DNA from: Stenotrophomonas sp. SY1
GTDB taxonomy: Bacteria; Pseudomonadota; Gammaproteobacteria; Xanthomonadales; Xanthomonadaceae
Length of the DNA: 64,000 nucleotides
Assembly (NCBI RefSeq): GCF_021202945.1
Contig: NZ_JAJOYR010000002.1
Coordinates: forward strand, 62,001-126,000
Direction: 5' to 3'
A model generated the notes under the pieces. That model saw only the letters and a list, made by a program, of their open reading frames with translations. It was not told the DNA's origin and searched no databases. Numbering within the stretch: position 1 is the stretch's first letter; each line of letters opens with the position of its first letter. Below are positions 43,742-56,920 of the stretch, piece after piece. A program made the translations under genes and the position numbers.

Positions 43742-44254
43742 TCAACCATTATTGGCTGCCGGCTTTTCATCTTTGGTTAAAAACCCCGACAACGCGATGC
43801 CGATGGCGCCCACCACAATCGCTGAATCGGCGATATTGAAGGATGGCCAGTAATAGCTGCCGACGTACCACTGGATGAAGTCCACCACGTGACCGTGAAT
43901 CTGCCGGTCGATGATGTTGCCGATGGCGCCGCCGATCACCAGTGCGTATGGCAGGGCGCTGCGCCAGGCCGCGCGCGGCGTGCGCGACAGCCAGAACGCC
44001 ATCAGCCCGCTGATGCCGACCGCCAGCACGGTGAAGAACCACAGCTGCCAGCCACCGGCATTGCTGAGGAAGCTGAATGCCGCGCCGGTGTTGTAGGTGC
44101 GGTACCAGTTCCAGAAGCCGTCGATCACCGGCACCGGCGTGAACTCGGGCAGGCTGGCCAGCACCCACGCCTTGCTCCACTGGTCCAGGACTATGACGAG
44201 CACCGACACCAGCAGCCAGATCAATGCGTTGGGTTTAACTGCTTTTGCTTGCAT
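43742..44254 (-). CDS. lspA: Signal peptidase II (lipoprotein signal peptidase)
   Basis: 170 residues with four membrane helices. The two catalytic aspartates are present: Asp125 in [10 protein letters not shown] and Asp143 in [11 protein letters not shown], with the conserved NTGAAFSFL (about 55-63). LspA removes the signal peptide of diacylated prolipoproteins in the inner membrane. It lies 95 bp after ileS and is followed by ispH, a standard block in gammaproteobacteria. Confidence 0.96.
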   Translation of the reverse strand: MQAKAVKPNALIWLLVSVLVIVLDQWSKAWVLASLPEFTPVPVIDGFWNWYRTYNTGAAFSFLSNAGGWQLWFFTVLAVGISGLMAFWLSRTPRAAWRSALPYALVIGGAIGNIIDRQIHGHVVDFIQWYVGSYYWPSFNIADSAIVVGAIGIALSGFLTKDEKPAANNG

Positions 44255-44349
44255 GTGGACGCCTGTGCGAATTCATCAGAATGGGAGTGGAAACGAACCA
44301 GCACGGCGGCCTGCGTTCGTCTCCACGCCTCCTCACCCGTTTCCGGGCC

Positions 44350-47187
44350 TTAGAACCAGCGCCGGTCTTCGCCGGCACCGTCGATGTTGCTGACACAACG
44401 GCCGCACAGCTCCGGATGCGCTGCCACCGAGCCGACATCGGCGCGGTAATGCCAGCAGCGCACGCACTTGGCCTTTTCGGTGGGCTGGGCGCTGACGAAC
44501 ACCTCGTCGGTGGTCGCCGGGCGCACGCTCACGTCACCACTGATGAACAGGAAACGCATTTCCTCGGCCAGCGGCTGCCAACGTGCGGCCTGCTCCTCAC
44601 TCGCAGCGACAGTGATCTCCGCTTCCAGTGCGGCACCGATGGCGCCATTGGCACGCATCGGCTCCAGTACCTTGGACACCTGCTCACGCAGCGCCAGCAG
44701 CTGGTCGAAGTCGGCAGCGGACAGCTGCGCATCGGCCGGCAACGGTGCCAGCCCGTCGTACCACGTGGTGAACAGCACGTTGTCCACGCGCTCGCCCGGC
44801 AGGTAGCCCCACAACTCTTCGGCGGTGAAGGTCAGGATCGGTGCCACCCAGCGCACGAACGCCTCGGCGATGCGGTACATCGCGCTCTGCGCCGAACGGC
44901 GGCCGCGCGAATCTTCCGGCATCGTGTACAGGCGGTCCTTGGTCACGTCCAGGTACAGCGAACCCAGATCCACGCTGCAGAAGTTCAGCAGCAGCTGCAC
45001 GATCTCGGCCATGTTGTAGTTGGCGTACGCGGCCTTGATCTTCTCCTGCAGCTCGAAGGCGCGATGCACGATCCAGCGGTCCAGCGCGACCATGTCTTCC
45101 AGCGGGCGCAGGTGCTGGACCGGGTCGAAACCGTCCAGGTTGCCCAGCAGGAAGCGCGCGGTGTTGCGCAGGCGACGGTAGGCATCGGCGTTGCGCTTGA
45201 GGATTTCCTGCGACAGCGACATTTCATTGCTGTAGTCGGCCGAGGCAATCCACAGGCGCAGGATGTCCGCGCCCAGCTTGTTCATGATGTCCTGCGGCTC
45301 GATGCCGTTGCCCAACGACTTGGACATCTTGCGGCCATGCTCGTCCACGGTGAAACCGTGGGTCAGGCATTGCTTGTACGGCGCAGCCTTGTCGATGGCC
45401 ACGCCGGTCAGCAGCGAGGACTGGAACCAGCCGCGGTGCTGATCCGAACCTTCCAGGTACAGGTCGGCGGGCTTGCCAAAGCCACGCGCCAAAAGCACGC
45501 CTTCATGGGTGACACCGGAGTCGAACCAGACATCCAGGATGTCGGTGACCTTTTCGTACTGCGCAGCTTCATCGCCGAGCAGTTCGGCCGCATCCAGCGA
45601 ATACCAGACATCGATGCCGCCCTGCTCCACGCGGTCGGCCACCTGCTGCATCAGCTCGACGGTGCGCGGGTGCGGCTCGCCGGTTTCGCGATGCGTGAAC
45701 AGCGCGATCGGCACGCCCCAAGTGCGCTGGCGGCTGATGCACCAGTCCGGACGGCCGTCGACCATGCTCGAGATACGCGCCTTGCCCCAGCTCGGGAACC
45801 AGCTGACGTTGTCGATGGCGCGCATGGCGTCATCGCGCAGGCCGGCCTTGTCCATCGAAATGAACCACTGCGGCGTCGCGCGGAACACCACCGGCGTCTT
45901 GTGTCGCCAGCAATGCGGGTAGCTGTGCTGGATCTCGAAGAACGCCAGCAGTGCGCCACTGGCCTTCAGCACGTCGACGATCTGCGGCTGCGCCTTCCAC
46001 AGGTGCTGGCCCGCCAGCACCACGTCACCGGCAGCCGGGGTCGAAGACAGGTACACGCCGCGACCATCGATCGGGTTGATCTGGCCGGCGTTGTACTTGT
46101 CCATCACGCCGTACTGCTGGCTGACCGCGAAGTCCTCCTGGCCGTGGCCGGGAGCGGTATGCACCGCACCGGTACCGTCGGCATCGGACACGTGCTCGCC
46201 ATTGAGCAGCGGGATGTCGCGATCCCCATAGAACGGATGCGCCAGCAGCTGGTTTTCCAGCGCCGAACCCTTGGCATGGCCATGCACGACCAGCCCGGTC
46301 ACGCCGTAGCGCGACAGCGAGCGCTCGGCCAGCGCCGAGGCCAGCACCAGCCAGCGCGGCTGGCCGTTGTGGGCCGGGCCTTCGACCAGCGCGTATTCGA
46401 TGTCCGCGCCCAGCGACACCGCCAGCGAAGCGGGCAGCGTCCATGGCGTGGTGGTCCAGATCGGCACCGCCACTTCCACGCCGGCCGGTAGCTCAACGCC
46501 GAAGCTGGCCGCCAGCGCCTTGGAATCGCGCGCGGCATAGGCCACGTCAACGGCCGGCGACGTCTTGTCCTGGTACTCGATCTCGGCCTCGGCCAGCGCC
46601 GAGCCACAGTCAAAGCACCAATGCACCGGCTTGGCGCCACGCACCAGGTGACCGTTGGCCACGACCTTGGCCAGCGCGCGGATTTCGTTGGCTTCGAAGT
46701 CGAAGCTCAGCGTCTTGTAGGGGTTGTCCCAATCGCCGATCACACCCAGGCGCTTGAAGTCGCGACGCTGGATGTCGATCTGCTCCTCGGCGTACTCGCG
46801 GCATTTCTGGCGGAACTGTTCGGCGTCGAGCTTGGTGCCAACCTTGCCCCACTTCTTCTCCACCGCGATTTCGATCGGCAGGCCATGGCAATCCCAGCCG
46901 GGCACGTACGGCGCATCGAAGCCGTCGAGGTAACGTGACTTGACGATGATGTCCTTGAGGATCTTGTTGACCGCATGGCCCAGGTGGATCTGGCCGTTGG
47001 CATACGGCGGGCCATCGTGCAGCACGAACAGCGGACGCCCCTTGGCGTTCTCGCGAAGCTGCGTGTAAATGCCCTGCTCTTCCCAACGCGCCAGGATGCC
47101 CGGCTCGCGCTTGGGCAGGTCGCCGCGCATCGGGAATTCCGTTGCCGGCAGATGGAGAGTGGCTTTGTAGTCTTGGGTCACGGGCAT
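44350..47187 (-). CDS. ileS: Isoleucyl-tRNA synthetase
   Basis: 945 residues of a class I synthetase. HIGH signature is HLGH in [11 protein letters not shown] (about 66-76), KMSKS is in [11 protein letters not shown] (about 606-616), the editing CP1 domain lies between, and the C-terminal zinc finger has [12 protein letters not shown] and CGRC (about 908-930). It charges tRNA-Ile in the cytoplasm. Its start directly abuts the ribF stop (TAAATG), so the two are translationally linked. Confidence 0.97.
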   Translation of the reverse strand: MPVTQDYKATLHLPATEFPMRGDLPKREPGILARWEEQGIYTQLRENAKGRPLFVLHDGPPYANGQIHLGHAVNKILKDIIVKSRYLDGFDAPYVPGWDCHGLPIEIAVEKKWGKVGTKLDAEQFRQKCREYAEEQIDIQRRDFKRLGVIGDWDNPYKTLSFDFEANEIRALAKVVANGHLVRGAKPVHWCFDCGSALAEAEIEYQDKTSPAVDVAYAARDSKALAASFGVELPAGVEVAVPIWTTTPWTLPASLAVSLGADIEYALVEGPAHNGQPRWLVLASALAERSLSRYGVTGLVVHGHAKGSALENQLLAHPFYGDRDIPLLNGEHVSDADGTGAVHTAPGHGQEDFAVSQQYGVMDKYNAGQINPIDGRGVYLSSTPAAGDVVLAGQHLWKAQPQIVDVLKASGALLAFFEIQHSYPHCWRHKTPVVFRATPQWFISMDKAGLRDDAMRAIDNVSWFPSWGKARISSMVDGRPDWCISRQRTWGVPIALFTHRETGEPHPRTVELMQQVADRVEQGGIDVWYSLDAAELLGDEAAQYEKVTDILDVWFDSGVTHEGVLLARGFGKPADLYLEGSDQHRGWFQSSLLTGVAIDKAAPYKQCLTHGFTVDEHGRKMSKSLGNGIEPQDIMNKLGADILRLWIASADYSNEMSLSQEILKRNADAYRRLRNTARFLLGNLDGFDPVQHLRPLEDMVALDRWIVHRAFELQEKIKAAYANYNMAEIVQLLLNFCSVDLGSLYLDVTKDRLYTMPEDSRGRRSAQSAMYRIAEAFVRWVAPILTFTAEELWGYLPGERVDNVLFTTWYDGLAPLPADAQLSAADFDQLLALREQVSKVLEPMRANGAIGAALEAEITVAASEEQAARWQPLAEEMRFLFISGDVSVRPATTDEVFVSAQPTEKAKCVRCWHYRADVGSVAAHPELCGRCVSNIDGAGEDRRWF

Positions 47188-48180
47188 TTACCGTTGTGCA
47201 GCGTTTAGTGAGGCGTCCGCGCTCGGATGAGCGGACGGTTGCGAGGCGCTCGCATGATCGGCAAGGATGCGGCGCGCCAGTTCGGCATCGCGGTGCATCT
47301 GCTCGGTCAACGCAGGCAGATCGTTGAACTTTTCTTCATCGCGCAGCTTGGCGACGAATTCGACCTGGATATGACGGCCGTACAGGTCGCCCTGGAAATC
47401 AAACAGATGCGCTTCCAGCAGCGGCTCCACGCCATCGACGGTCGGACGCGTGCCAAAGCTCGACACCGACGGCCATGGTCGATCGAAAACGCCATGCACC
47501 CACGTGGCGTAGATACCAGAAAGTGCGGGTGTTTTAGGGAAACGCAAGTTGGCCGTCGGGAAACCCAGCGTCCGCCCCAGCTGCCGCCCGCGTACCACCC
47601 GCCCACCGATCGCGTACGGGCGCCCCAGCAGCTCGCCGGCATGGGCGAAGTTGCCGGCCACCAGCAGCTCGCGGATGCGGGTGCTGGAGATGCGTTCACC
47701 GTTCAGGTGGATCGGCTGGATCTCGCCGGCGACGAAGCCCAGCTCGGCCCCCATCGCCTGCAACAACGCGATATCACCGCCCCGGCGGTTGCCGAAATGG
47801 AATTTGGGGCCGATCCAGACCTCGCGCGCGCCCAACCGGCGGACCAGCATGTCGCGCACGAAATCCTCGGCCGAGGTGGCCGCCATCTTGGCGTCGAAGC
47901 GCAGCAGGCCGACGCTGTCCACGTCCAGCTCACGCAGCGCGGCGACCTTGTCGCGGGCCAGCATCAGGCGCGGCGGCGGGTTGTCCTTGGCAAAAAACTC
48001 ACGCGGCAGCGGCTCGAAGGCCAGCGCCACGGCCGGAACCCCCAGCGCACGGGCACGCGCGACCGCGTGGCGCACCAGTGCCCGGTGGCCCAGGTGCAGG
48101 CCGTCGAAAGCACCGATGCAGACCACGCTTCCCTGCGGGAACAACACCCCGCCTTCGACGTCTCTAAAAAGCCTGCTCAT
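47188..48180 (-). CDS. ribF: Bifunctional riboflavin kinase/FAD synthetase
   Basis: 330 residues. N-terminal FMN adenylyltransferase domain with the nucleotidyl site CIGAFDGLHLGHRALVRHAV (about 22-41), C-terminal kinase domain with GRVVRGRQLGRTLGFPTANL (about 193-212) that binds flavin and ATP. Together they convert riboflavin to FMN and FAD. A 14-bp palindrome abuts the start codon, and a TATACT -10-like element lies 58 bp upstream. Confidence 0.95.
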   Translation of the reverse strand: MSRLFRDVEGGVLFPQGSVVCIGAFDGLHLGHRALVRHAVARARALGVPAVALAFEPLPREFFAKDNPPPRLMLARDKVAALRELDVDSVGLLRFDAKMAATSAEDFVRDMLVRRLGAREVWIGPKFHFGNRRGGDIALLQAMGAELGFVAGEIQPIHLNGERISSTRIRELLVAGNFAHAGELLGRPYAIGGRVVRGRQLGRTLGFPTANLRFPKTPALSGIYATWVHGVFDRPWPSVSSFGTRPTVDGVEPLLEAHLFDFQGDLYGRHIQVEFVAKLRDEEKFNDLPALTEQMHRDAELARRILADHASASQPSAHPSADASLNAAQR

Positions 48181-48194
48181 TCAATCCGGATTGA
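48181..48194. promoter_or_regulatory. 14-bp palindrome abutting ribF start
   Basis: TCAATCCGGATTGA is its own reverse complement and lies immediately before the ribF ATG, covering the position of the ribosome site. It could be an operator or an RNA hairpin. About 45 bp further upstream AGTATA (48237-48242) reads TATACT on the minus strand, a possible -10 box. Confidence 0.4.
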
Positions 48195-48264
48195 TCCGAC
48201 CCCATACGGGCCGGTTCTGTCGTATGTAGCCGGGCAGTATAGCGGCGCCCGCCCCGCTATCGGC

Positions 48265-49893
48265 TTACTGCCCGCGTAGTTCACGCGGCCGGTAACCCAT
48301 CAGCAGCAGGCCTGCGGCGTACACCGCGCCCCCGGCCCCGACCAGCACCGCCAGGCGCCAACTGCGCCCCAGCCAGGTCCACGGCGTCCAATCAGCCCAG
48401 TGCAGGCGCAGTGCCAGCACCACTACAATCATCAGTACGCTGGCAACAAGCAACTGCCGGAGGAAGCGCCCCCAGCCAGGCTGCAGCTGGTAGACCTGAG
48501 CCCGGCGCAGGTACCACCACAGTTGCAATGCATTGGCCCAACCCGCCACCGCGATGGCCAGGGCCAGCAGGGCGTGCGCGCCCTCCACCTTCTTGAGCGC
48601 CTCCAACCAGTCACCACCGGCCGCCGCCATCGCCGACTGCCCCAAGGGAGTGAACCAGAGCAGCCCGACAAACAGCGCGATCGTGCAGATGATGTTGATG
48701 GCAATGGACGCCAGGGCCGCTTTCACCGGCGTACGGGTGTCCTGCCGCGAATAGAACGCGGGTGCCAGCACCTTCACCAGCAGGAACGCCGGCACCGCCA
48801 GCGACTGCGCCATCAGGCTCAGACTGCTCATGCGCATGTCCTGCTCGGAGAAGCGGCCGTACTGGAACAACGTTGCCAGCAACGGCTGGGCACACAGCAC
48901 CAGCCCAAGGCAGGCCGGTACACCAATCAACAGACAGAGGCGGAAACCCCAGTCCAGCCCCTTGGAATAGCCCGCAGGATCAACCGCAGCATGCCGGCTG
49001 GACAGATGGGGCAGGATCACCGTACCGATCGCCACGCCGAACATGCCCAACGGAAACTCCAACAGGCGGTCGCTGTAGTACAGCCAGGTCACGCTGCCGC
49101 CCATCAACAACGACGCCGCCAAGGTGTTGAACAGAAGGTTCACCTGGGCCACCGAGGAGCCGAACAGGGTCGGCACCATCAGCTTCATGATCTTGCGGAC
49201 CCCAGCATGGGCGATATCCAGGCGCGGCCTCGGCAACAGCCCCAGCCGGGCCAGGGACGGCAACTGGAACACCAGTTGCAGAATGCCGGCCACAAACACA
49301 CCCCAGGCCAGTGCCAGCACCGGTTCATATCCCCAGGCCTTCATATGCGGCACCAGGCACAGCGCCGCGGCGATCATCGAAAGGTTGAGCAGGATTGGCG
49401 ACAGCGCCGGGATGGCAAAGCGCTGGTAGCTGTTCAGTATCCCGCCCGCCAGCGATGCTAGGGAGATGAACAGCGCATAAGGAAAGGTGATCTGCAGCAT
49501 CAGGGTGGCCAGCTCGGCCTGCTCGCTGCCCGGTGCAAATCCGGGGGCAAACACCCGCATCACCCACGGCGCCAGCACGATTGCCAGGCCGGTAACCACC
49601 AGCAACGAGGCCGTCAGCACCCCGGCCACCCGGTCTACCAGCGCTTTGACCGCGGCATGGTCGCCCTTGGCCTTGTATTCGGCCAGAACCGGGACGAAGG
49701 CCATGGAAAACGAGCCTTCAGCCGAAAGCCGGCGCATGAAGTTTGGAATCCTGAATGCAACGACGAAAGCATCCATCGCCGCACTCGCACCAAAGACCTG
49801 CGCGTACACTTGGTCCCGCACCAAGCCACTGATGCGGGAAAGGAAGGTCATCGCGCTGAATACAGCCGTGGATTTCAGTAACCGGCCGCTCAC
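48265..49893 (-). CDS. murJ: Lipid II flippase MurJ
   Basis: 542 residues, fourteen membrane helices of the MVF/MOP family. Conserved entry TFLSRISGLVRDQVYAQVFG (about 16-35), functional Arg residues in FVVAFRIPNFMRRL and GSFSMAFVPVLAEY are visible. It flips lipid II across the inner membrane for peptidoglycan synthesis. The start is GTG at 49893 with GGGGGAG before it; no ATG in frame fits. Divergent from rpsT, as is common. Confidence 0.94.
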   Translation of the reverse strand: MSGRLLKSTAVFSAMTFLSRISGLVRDQVYAQVFGASAAMDAFVVAFRIPNFMRRLSAEGSFSMAFVPVLAEYKAKGDHAAVKALVDRVAGVLTASLLVVTGLAIVLAPWVMRVFAPGFAPGSEQAELATLMLQITFPYALFISLASLAGGILNSYQRFAIPALSPILLNLSMIAAALCLVPHMKAWGYEPVLALAWGVFVAGILQLVFQLPSLARLGLLPRPRLDIAHAGVRKIMKLMVPTLFGSSVAQVNLLFNTLAASLLMGGSVTWLYYSDRLLEFPLGMFGVAIGTVILPHLSSRHAAVDPAGYSKGLDWGFRLCLLIGVPACLGLVLCAQPLLATLFQYGRFSEQDMRMSSLSLMAQSLAVPAFLLVKVLAPAFYSRQDTRTPVKAALASIAINIICTIALFVGLLWFTPLGQSAMAAAGGDWLEALKKVEGAHALLALAIAVAGWANALQLWWYLRRAQVYQLQPGWGRFLRQLLVASVLMIVVVLALRLHWADWTPWTWLGRSWRLAVLVGAGGAVYAAGLLLMGYRPRELRGQ

Positions 49894-49917
49894 GCGACTC
49901 CCCCTTGACAACTTGAC

Positions 49918-49946
49918 TTGACGTTCATTTGGTCTGCCATCATACT
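49918..49946 (+). promoter_or_regulatory. Sigma-70 promoter of rpsT
   Basis: TTGACG (49918-49923), 17-bp spacer, CATACT (49941-49946), about 47 bp before the GTG start. A run of overlapping TTGAC motifs precedes it. Confidence 0.7.
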
Positions 49947-49993
49947 TGTGAGCTTGCTGTTCCCACCACATCGATTTTCAGGAAACCACCACT

Positions 49994-50263
49994 GTGGCCA
50001 ATATCAAGTCCGCCAAGAAGCGCGCCAAGCAGACCGTTGTGCGCAACGCGCGTAACACGGCTCAGCGTTCGATGCTGCGCACCGCCGTCAAGAAGGTGAT
50101 CAAGGCTCTGGACGCCAACGACGCCGCTGGCGCCGAGGCTGCCTTTGCCGTCGCCCAGCCGATCCTCGACCGTTTCAGCGCCCGTGGCCTGATTCACAAG
50201 AACAAGGCTGCGCGTCACAAGAGCCGCCTGACCGCCCGCATCAAGGCCATCAAGGCCGCCTGA
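49994..50263 (+). CDS. rpsT: Small ribosomal subunit protein bS20
   Basis: 89 residues, all helix, rich in Lys, Arg and Ala. [20 protein letters not shown] at the start is diagnostic. It binds 16S rRNA early in 30S assembly. It starts with GTG; in E. coli rpsT the weak UUG start is part of autoregulation, so the GTG may matter similarly. Followed by a strong terminator. Confidence 0.96.
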   Translation: MANIKSAKKRAKQTVVRNARNTAQRSMLRTAVKKVIKALDANDAAGAEAAFAVAQPILDRFSARGLIHKNKAARHKSRLTARIKAIKAA

Positions 50264-50301
50264 TTCGCGCGATCACCAGGAGCCACAAGGCTCCCGGCAT
50301 G

Positions 50302-50329
50302 AAAAGCCCGGCCCCGTGCCGGGTTTTTT
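50302..50329 (+). terminator. Terminator after rpsT
   Basis: AAAAGCCCGGC-CCCGT-GCCGGG followed by six T, 40 bp after the rpsT stop. Confidence 0.85.
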
Positions 50330-50418
50330 GTTGCCCGCAGATCGGAACCACGCCCCGCTGAAGCCCATCCGGAGAAGCACCTGCCGAGCGCGGCCCGGCA
50401 CCACCGGATGATCGGCAC

Positions 50419-50451
50419 AAAAAACGCCGCCTCCCCATTGGGAAAACGGCG
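50419..50451 (-). terminator. Terminator after obgE
   Basis: On the minus strand: CGCCG stem with inner CCC/GGG pairing, closing CGGCG, then TTTTTT. 25 bp after the obgE stop, at the end of the rplU-rpmA-obgE unit. Confidence 0.75.
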
Positions 50452-50476
50452 CCTTTCTGAAGATGCCGAGAATTCC

Positions 50477-51631
<1,155 letters not shown>

Positions 51632-51648
51632 TCATTTCTGCCGCCAAC

Positions 51649-51677
51649 GAAAAACCCCGCCGAAGCGGGGCTTTCGT
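51649..51677 (-). terminator. Hairpin between rpmA and obgE
   Basis: Minus strand: AGCCCCGC-TTCG-GCGGGGTTTTT, an 8-bp stem with a tetraloop and a T-tract. It should reduce obgE relative to the ribosomal protein genes. Confidence 0.8.
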
Positions 51678-51717
51678 CAGCTGCCCACGCTGGGCGTGGG
51701 CGCCTGCGCGTGCGGAA

Positions 51718-51978
51718 TCAGACTTCCGTCACCACGCTGACGGTGCGGCGCTTGTTGGCGCCCTTCACCGAGAACTCAACCTTGCCATCGACCAGCGCGA
51801 ACAGCGTGTGGTCGCGGCCCAGGCCGACGCCTGCGCCCGGGTGGAACTGGGTGCCGCGCTGACGCACGATGATGTTGCCAGCTTCGATGGCCTGGCCACC
51901 GAAGATCTTGACGCCCAGGTACTTCGGGTTGGAATCGCGACCGTTGCGCGAGGAGCCTACGCCCTTTTTATGTGCCAT
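51718..51978 (-). CDS. rpmA: Large ribosomal subunit protein bL27
   Basis: 86 residues; [20 protein letters not shown] and [15 protein letters not shown] are diagnostic. Its N-terminal tail reaches the peptidyl transferase centre. There is no N-terminal propeptide of the Firmicute type. 17 bp after the rplU stop. Confidence 0.97.
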   Translation of the reverse strand: MAHKKGVGSSRNGRDSNPKYLGVKIFGGQAIEAGNIIVRQRGTQFHPGAGVGLGRDHTLFALVDGKVEFSVKGANKRRTVSVVTEV

Positions 51979-51995
51979 GACGGATTCTCCTTTGC

Positions 51996-52304
51996 TTAGC
52001 CGGCGATGCCGGTGATTTGGATTTCGGTGTAGTACTGACGGTGACCCTGACGCTTCATGTGGTGCTTACGGCGACGGAACTTGATGATCCGGACCTTGTC
52101 GGCGCGGCCGTGGGCCACAACCTTGGCGGTCACCGAAGCGCCCTTCAGCGCATCACCCAGCTTGATGCCGTCGGCATCGCCGAGCATCAGGATGTTGTCG
52201 AACTTGATCTCGCTGCCAGCTTCGACTTCGAGCTTTTCAACGCGAAGGGTTTCACCCTGCGCGACGCGGTACTGCTTACCGCCAGTTACCAGAACTGCAT
52301 ACAT
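51996..52304 (-). CDS. rplU: Large ribosomal subunit protein bL21
   Basis: 102 residues; [20 protein letters not shown] and the basic [20 protein letters not shown] are diagnostic. A 23S rRNA-binding protein. First gene of rplU-rpmA-obgE, with a sigma-70 promoter 65 bp upstream. Confidence 0.97.
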   Translation of the reverse strand: MYAVLVTGGKQYRVAQGETLRVEKLEVEAGSEIKFDNILMLGDADGIKLGDALKGASVTAKVVAHGRADKVRIIKFRRRKHHMKRQGHRQYYTEIQITGIAG

Positions 52305-52368
52305 GACCAGACTTCCTCTGTAGTTATTGTGGTCGCCGTGCCCGCCATCGAGGGCGGACAGAAGCGGG

Positions 52369-52398
52369 ATTTTACCGACAGGACCAAGTCCGGGTCAA
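52369..52398 (-). promoter_or_regulatory. Sigma-70 promoter of rplU-rpmA-obgE
   Basis: On the minus strand: TTGACC (52393-52398), 18-bp spacer, TAAAAT (52369-52374). Confidence 0.72.
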
Positions 52399-52583
52399 CC
52401 CACCCCTTGCTCGGAAATCTCTGCCTGAACAAAGACCTGCATCCGGGGTTCAGCTCCGTTGCCCGACTGGCAATTGCGGCAATTGCCCCCAAATCACAAG
52501 GCCGCTAGGCTGATTGATTGCCGTCAGCTACGCCCCCCTCTTCTGCCCCCGGCCAGCCGGTGGCGGTCAAAACCGGATCTCCC

Positions 52584-55543
<2,960 letters not shown>

Positions 55544-55547
<4 letters not shown>

Positions 55548-55951
55548 GCACCGAACACAAGCAACTGGCCCGCGTGCCGATCAGCGTGCGCTGGCGCGAC
55601 ATGGACTCGATGGGCCACGTCAACAACGCCAAGTACGTGTCCTATCTGGAAGAAGCGCGCGTGCGCTGGATGCTGGGTGTGGAAGGCGTGTCGATGAGTG
55701 ACCGGATCGCGCCGGTGGTGGCCAACACCAACATCAACTACCGCCTGCCGATCGTGTGGCCCAACGACATCGTGGTGGAGCTGTTCGTCGAACGCCTGGG
55801 CAACAGCAGCGTGACCATCGGCCATCGCATCGTCGATCAGAAGGACCCCGGCACGCTGTACTCCGACGGCAATGTGGTCGTCGTGTGGATGGATACGCAG
55901 ACCGGCAAGAGCGCGCCATTGCCGGAAGCGGTGCGGAACGCTTCGAGCTGA
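55544..55951 (+). CDS. Hotdog-fold acyl-CoA thioesterase (4HBT type)
   Basis: 135 residues. The catalytic Asp is in [16 protein letters not shown] (about 17-32), the sequence of the YbgC/FadM-like 4-hydroxybenzoyl-CoA thioesterase group. It hydrolyses acyl-CoA thioesters in the cytoplasm; the natural chain is unknown. Overlaps the uvrA stop by 4 bp, so it is translationally coupled to a repair gene with no obvious functional link. Confidence 0.88.
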
Positions 55952-55975
55952 GCTGCTGCGTGCATTGCTGGAATG

Positions 55976-56008
55976 AAGAAAGCCGCCCTTTAGGGCGGCT
56001 TTCTTTTT
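55976..56008 (+). terminator. Terminator after uvrA-thioesterase
   Basis: AAGAAAGCCGCCC-TTTA-GGGCGGCTTTCTT then TTT, a 13-bp stem. Confidence 0.88.
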
Positions 56009-56028
56009 CCGGCTGAAGCGCAGAAGCG

Positions 56029-56233
56029 CCCCCTCTCCCCAACCCCTCTCCCGCAAGGGGAGAGGGGCTTTGAAAGCTGAGGTCGCAAGCAATGCTTCAA
56101 CTCGAAGCAGACTGAGCCCCTCTCCCCTTGCGGGGTGAGAGGGGCAGCCTACGAACCACCGGTTCGTTGCCCATCGAACGCCCTTGCGCCAGCGCAAGGG
56201 CCGGGGCGCAAAGCGGGGGTTGGGGAGAGGGGC
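56029..56233. repeat. Nested palindromes of the CCCCTCTCCCC family
   Basis: Three hairpins in 205 bp: 56029-56070 (CCCCTCTCCCGCAAGGGG then AGAGGGG), 56116-56145 (GCCCCTCTCCCC, TTGC, then GGGGTGAGAGGGGC) and 56181-56200 (CCCTTGCGC CA GCGCAAGGG), with the outer CCCTCTCCCCAACCCC mirrored by GGGGTTGGGGAGAGGG at 56217-56232. The 314-bp gap holds no gene. Confidence 0.7.
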
Positions 56234-56265
56234 AGCTCCTGGCAAACCAGCCAACTCAACCCCGC

Positions 56266-56799
56266 TTACTTCAACGCCACCTTCGGAAAATCCACCGGCA
56301 CATCCAGTGCCACGTTGATGTAGTTGGTGAACAGGTTGAGCGCGACATGGGCCAGGATTTCCACGACCTGCCCATCGTCAAAGCCGGCAGCACGCAGCTG
56401 CGCGACATCGGCATCACCAACCTGTGCACGTTGCTCCACCACCTTCAACGCGAACGCCAGTGCGGCAGCGGTGCGGGCGTCGTCGGACTGCCCGCCCTGC
56501 GCAGCCGCCATTTCATCGGCGGAAGCACCGGCGTTCTGGCCGAGGACGGTGTGCGCTGCGAGGCAGTATTCGCAACGATTGCGGTTGGCGATGGCCACGG
56601 CGATCTGCTCGCCGAGACGCGCGCCCAGCGTGCCCTTGCCCAGGGCACCGAAGGCAGCCCACATGCTCTGCAGCGCCGCCGGTGAATTGGCAACGGCCTT
56701 GAACATGTTCGGCGTGGCGCCGAAGGCTTGATGGATCTGGGCCAGCAACGGTTGGCTGGCAGCGGGAGCGGTTTGGGATTGGAGGCTGACGCGGGACAT
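56266..56799 (-). CDS. Carboxymuconolactone decarboxylase/AhpD-like protein
   Basis: 177 residues, all-helical AhpD-like fold. The redox motif CEYCLAAH (Cys76, Cys79, His83) is that of alkylhydroperoxidase D-type proteins, which reduce peroxides through a thiol pair; true carboxymuconolactone decarboxylases lack the CxxC. It is divergent from an AraC-type gene, with a striking operator between. It may protect against peroxide or reactive chemicals sensed by that regulator. Confidence 0.85.
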   Translation of the reverse strand: MSRVSLQSQTAPAASQPLLAQIHQAFGATPNMFKAVANSPAALQSMWAAFGALGKGTLGARLGEQIAVAIANRNRCEYCLAAHTVLGQNAGASADEMAAAQGGQSDDARTAAALAFALKVVEQRAQVGDADVAQLRAAGFDDGQVVEILAHVALNLFTNYINVALDVPVDFPKVALK

Positions 56800-56876
56800 G
56801 GTGATCTCCTGATCGTGAGGGGATGAAGCGAATCGGGCTGCGTTGCCCGTGAAGCCAGTTTCCCTCGCCACAACGA

Positions 56877-56918
56877 ACCATTTGATACGATTCGTACATC
56901 AAATGAACCAATTGATAC
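56877..56918. promoter_or_regulatory. Candidate AraC-type operator, dyad plus direct repeat
   Basis: CATTTGAT-N11-ATCAAATG (56879-56905) is a perfect 8-bp dyad; ACCATTTGATAC (56877-56888) recurs as ACCAATTGATAC (56907-56918) 30 bp later, about three helical turns. It lies between the AhpD-like and AraC genes and abuts the AraC start codon, suggesting autoregulation. Confidence 0.55.
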
Positions 56919-56920
56919 AA

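Noticed and set aside
48181..48264. FMN riboswitch before ribF
   Set aside because: The gap is only about 84 bp, and the conserved riboswitch core is not recognisable.
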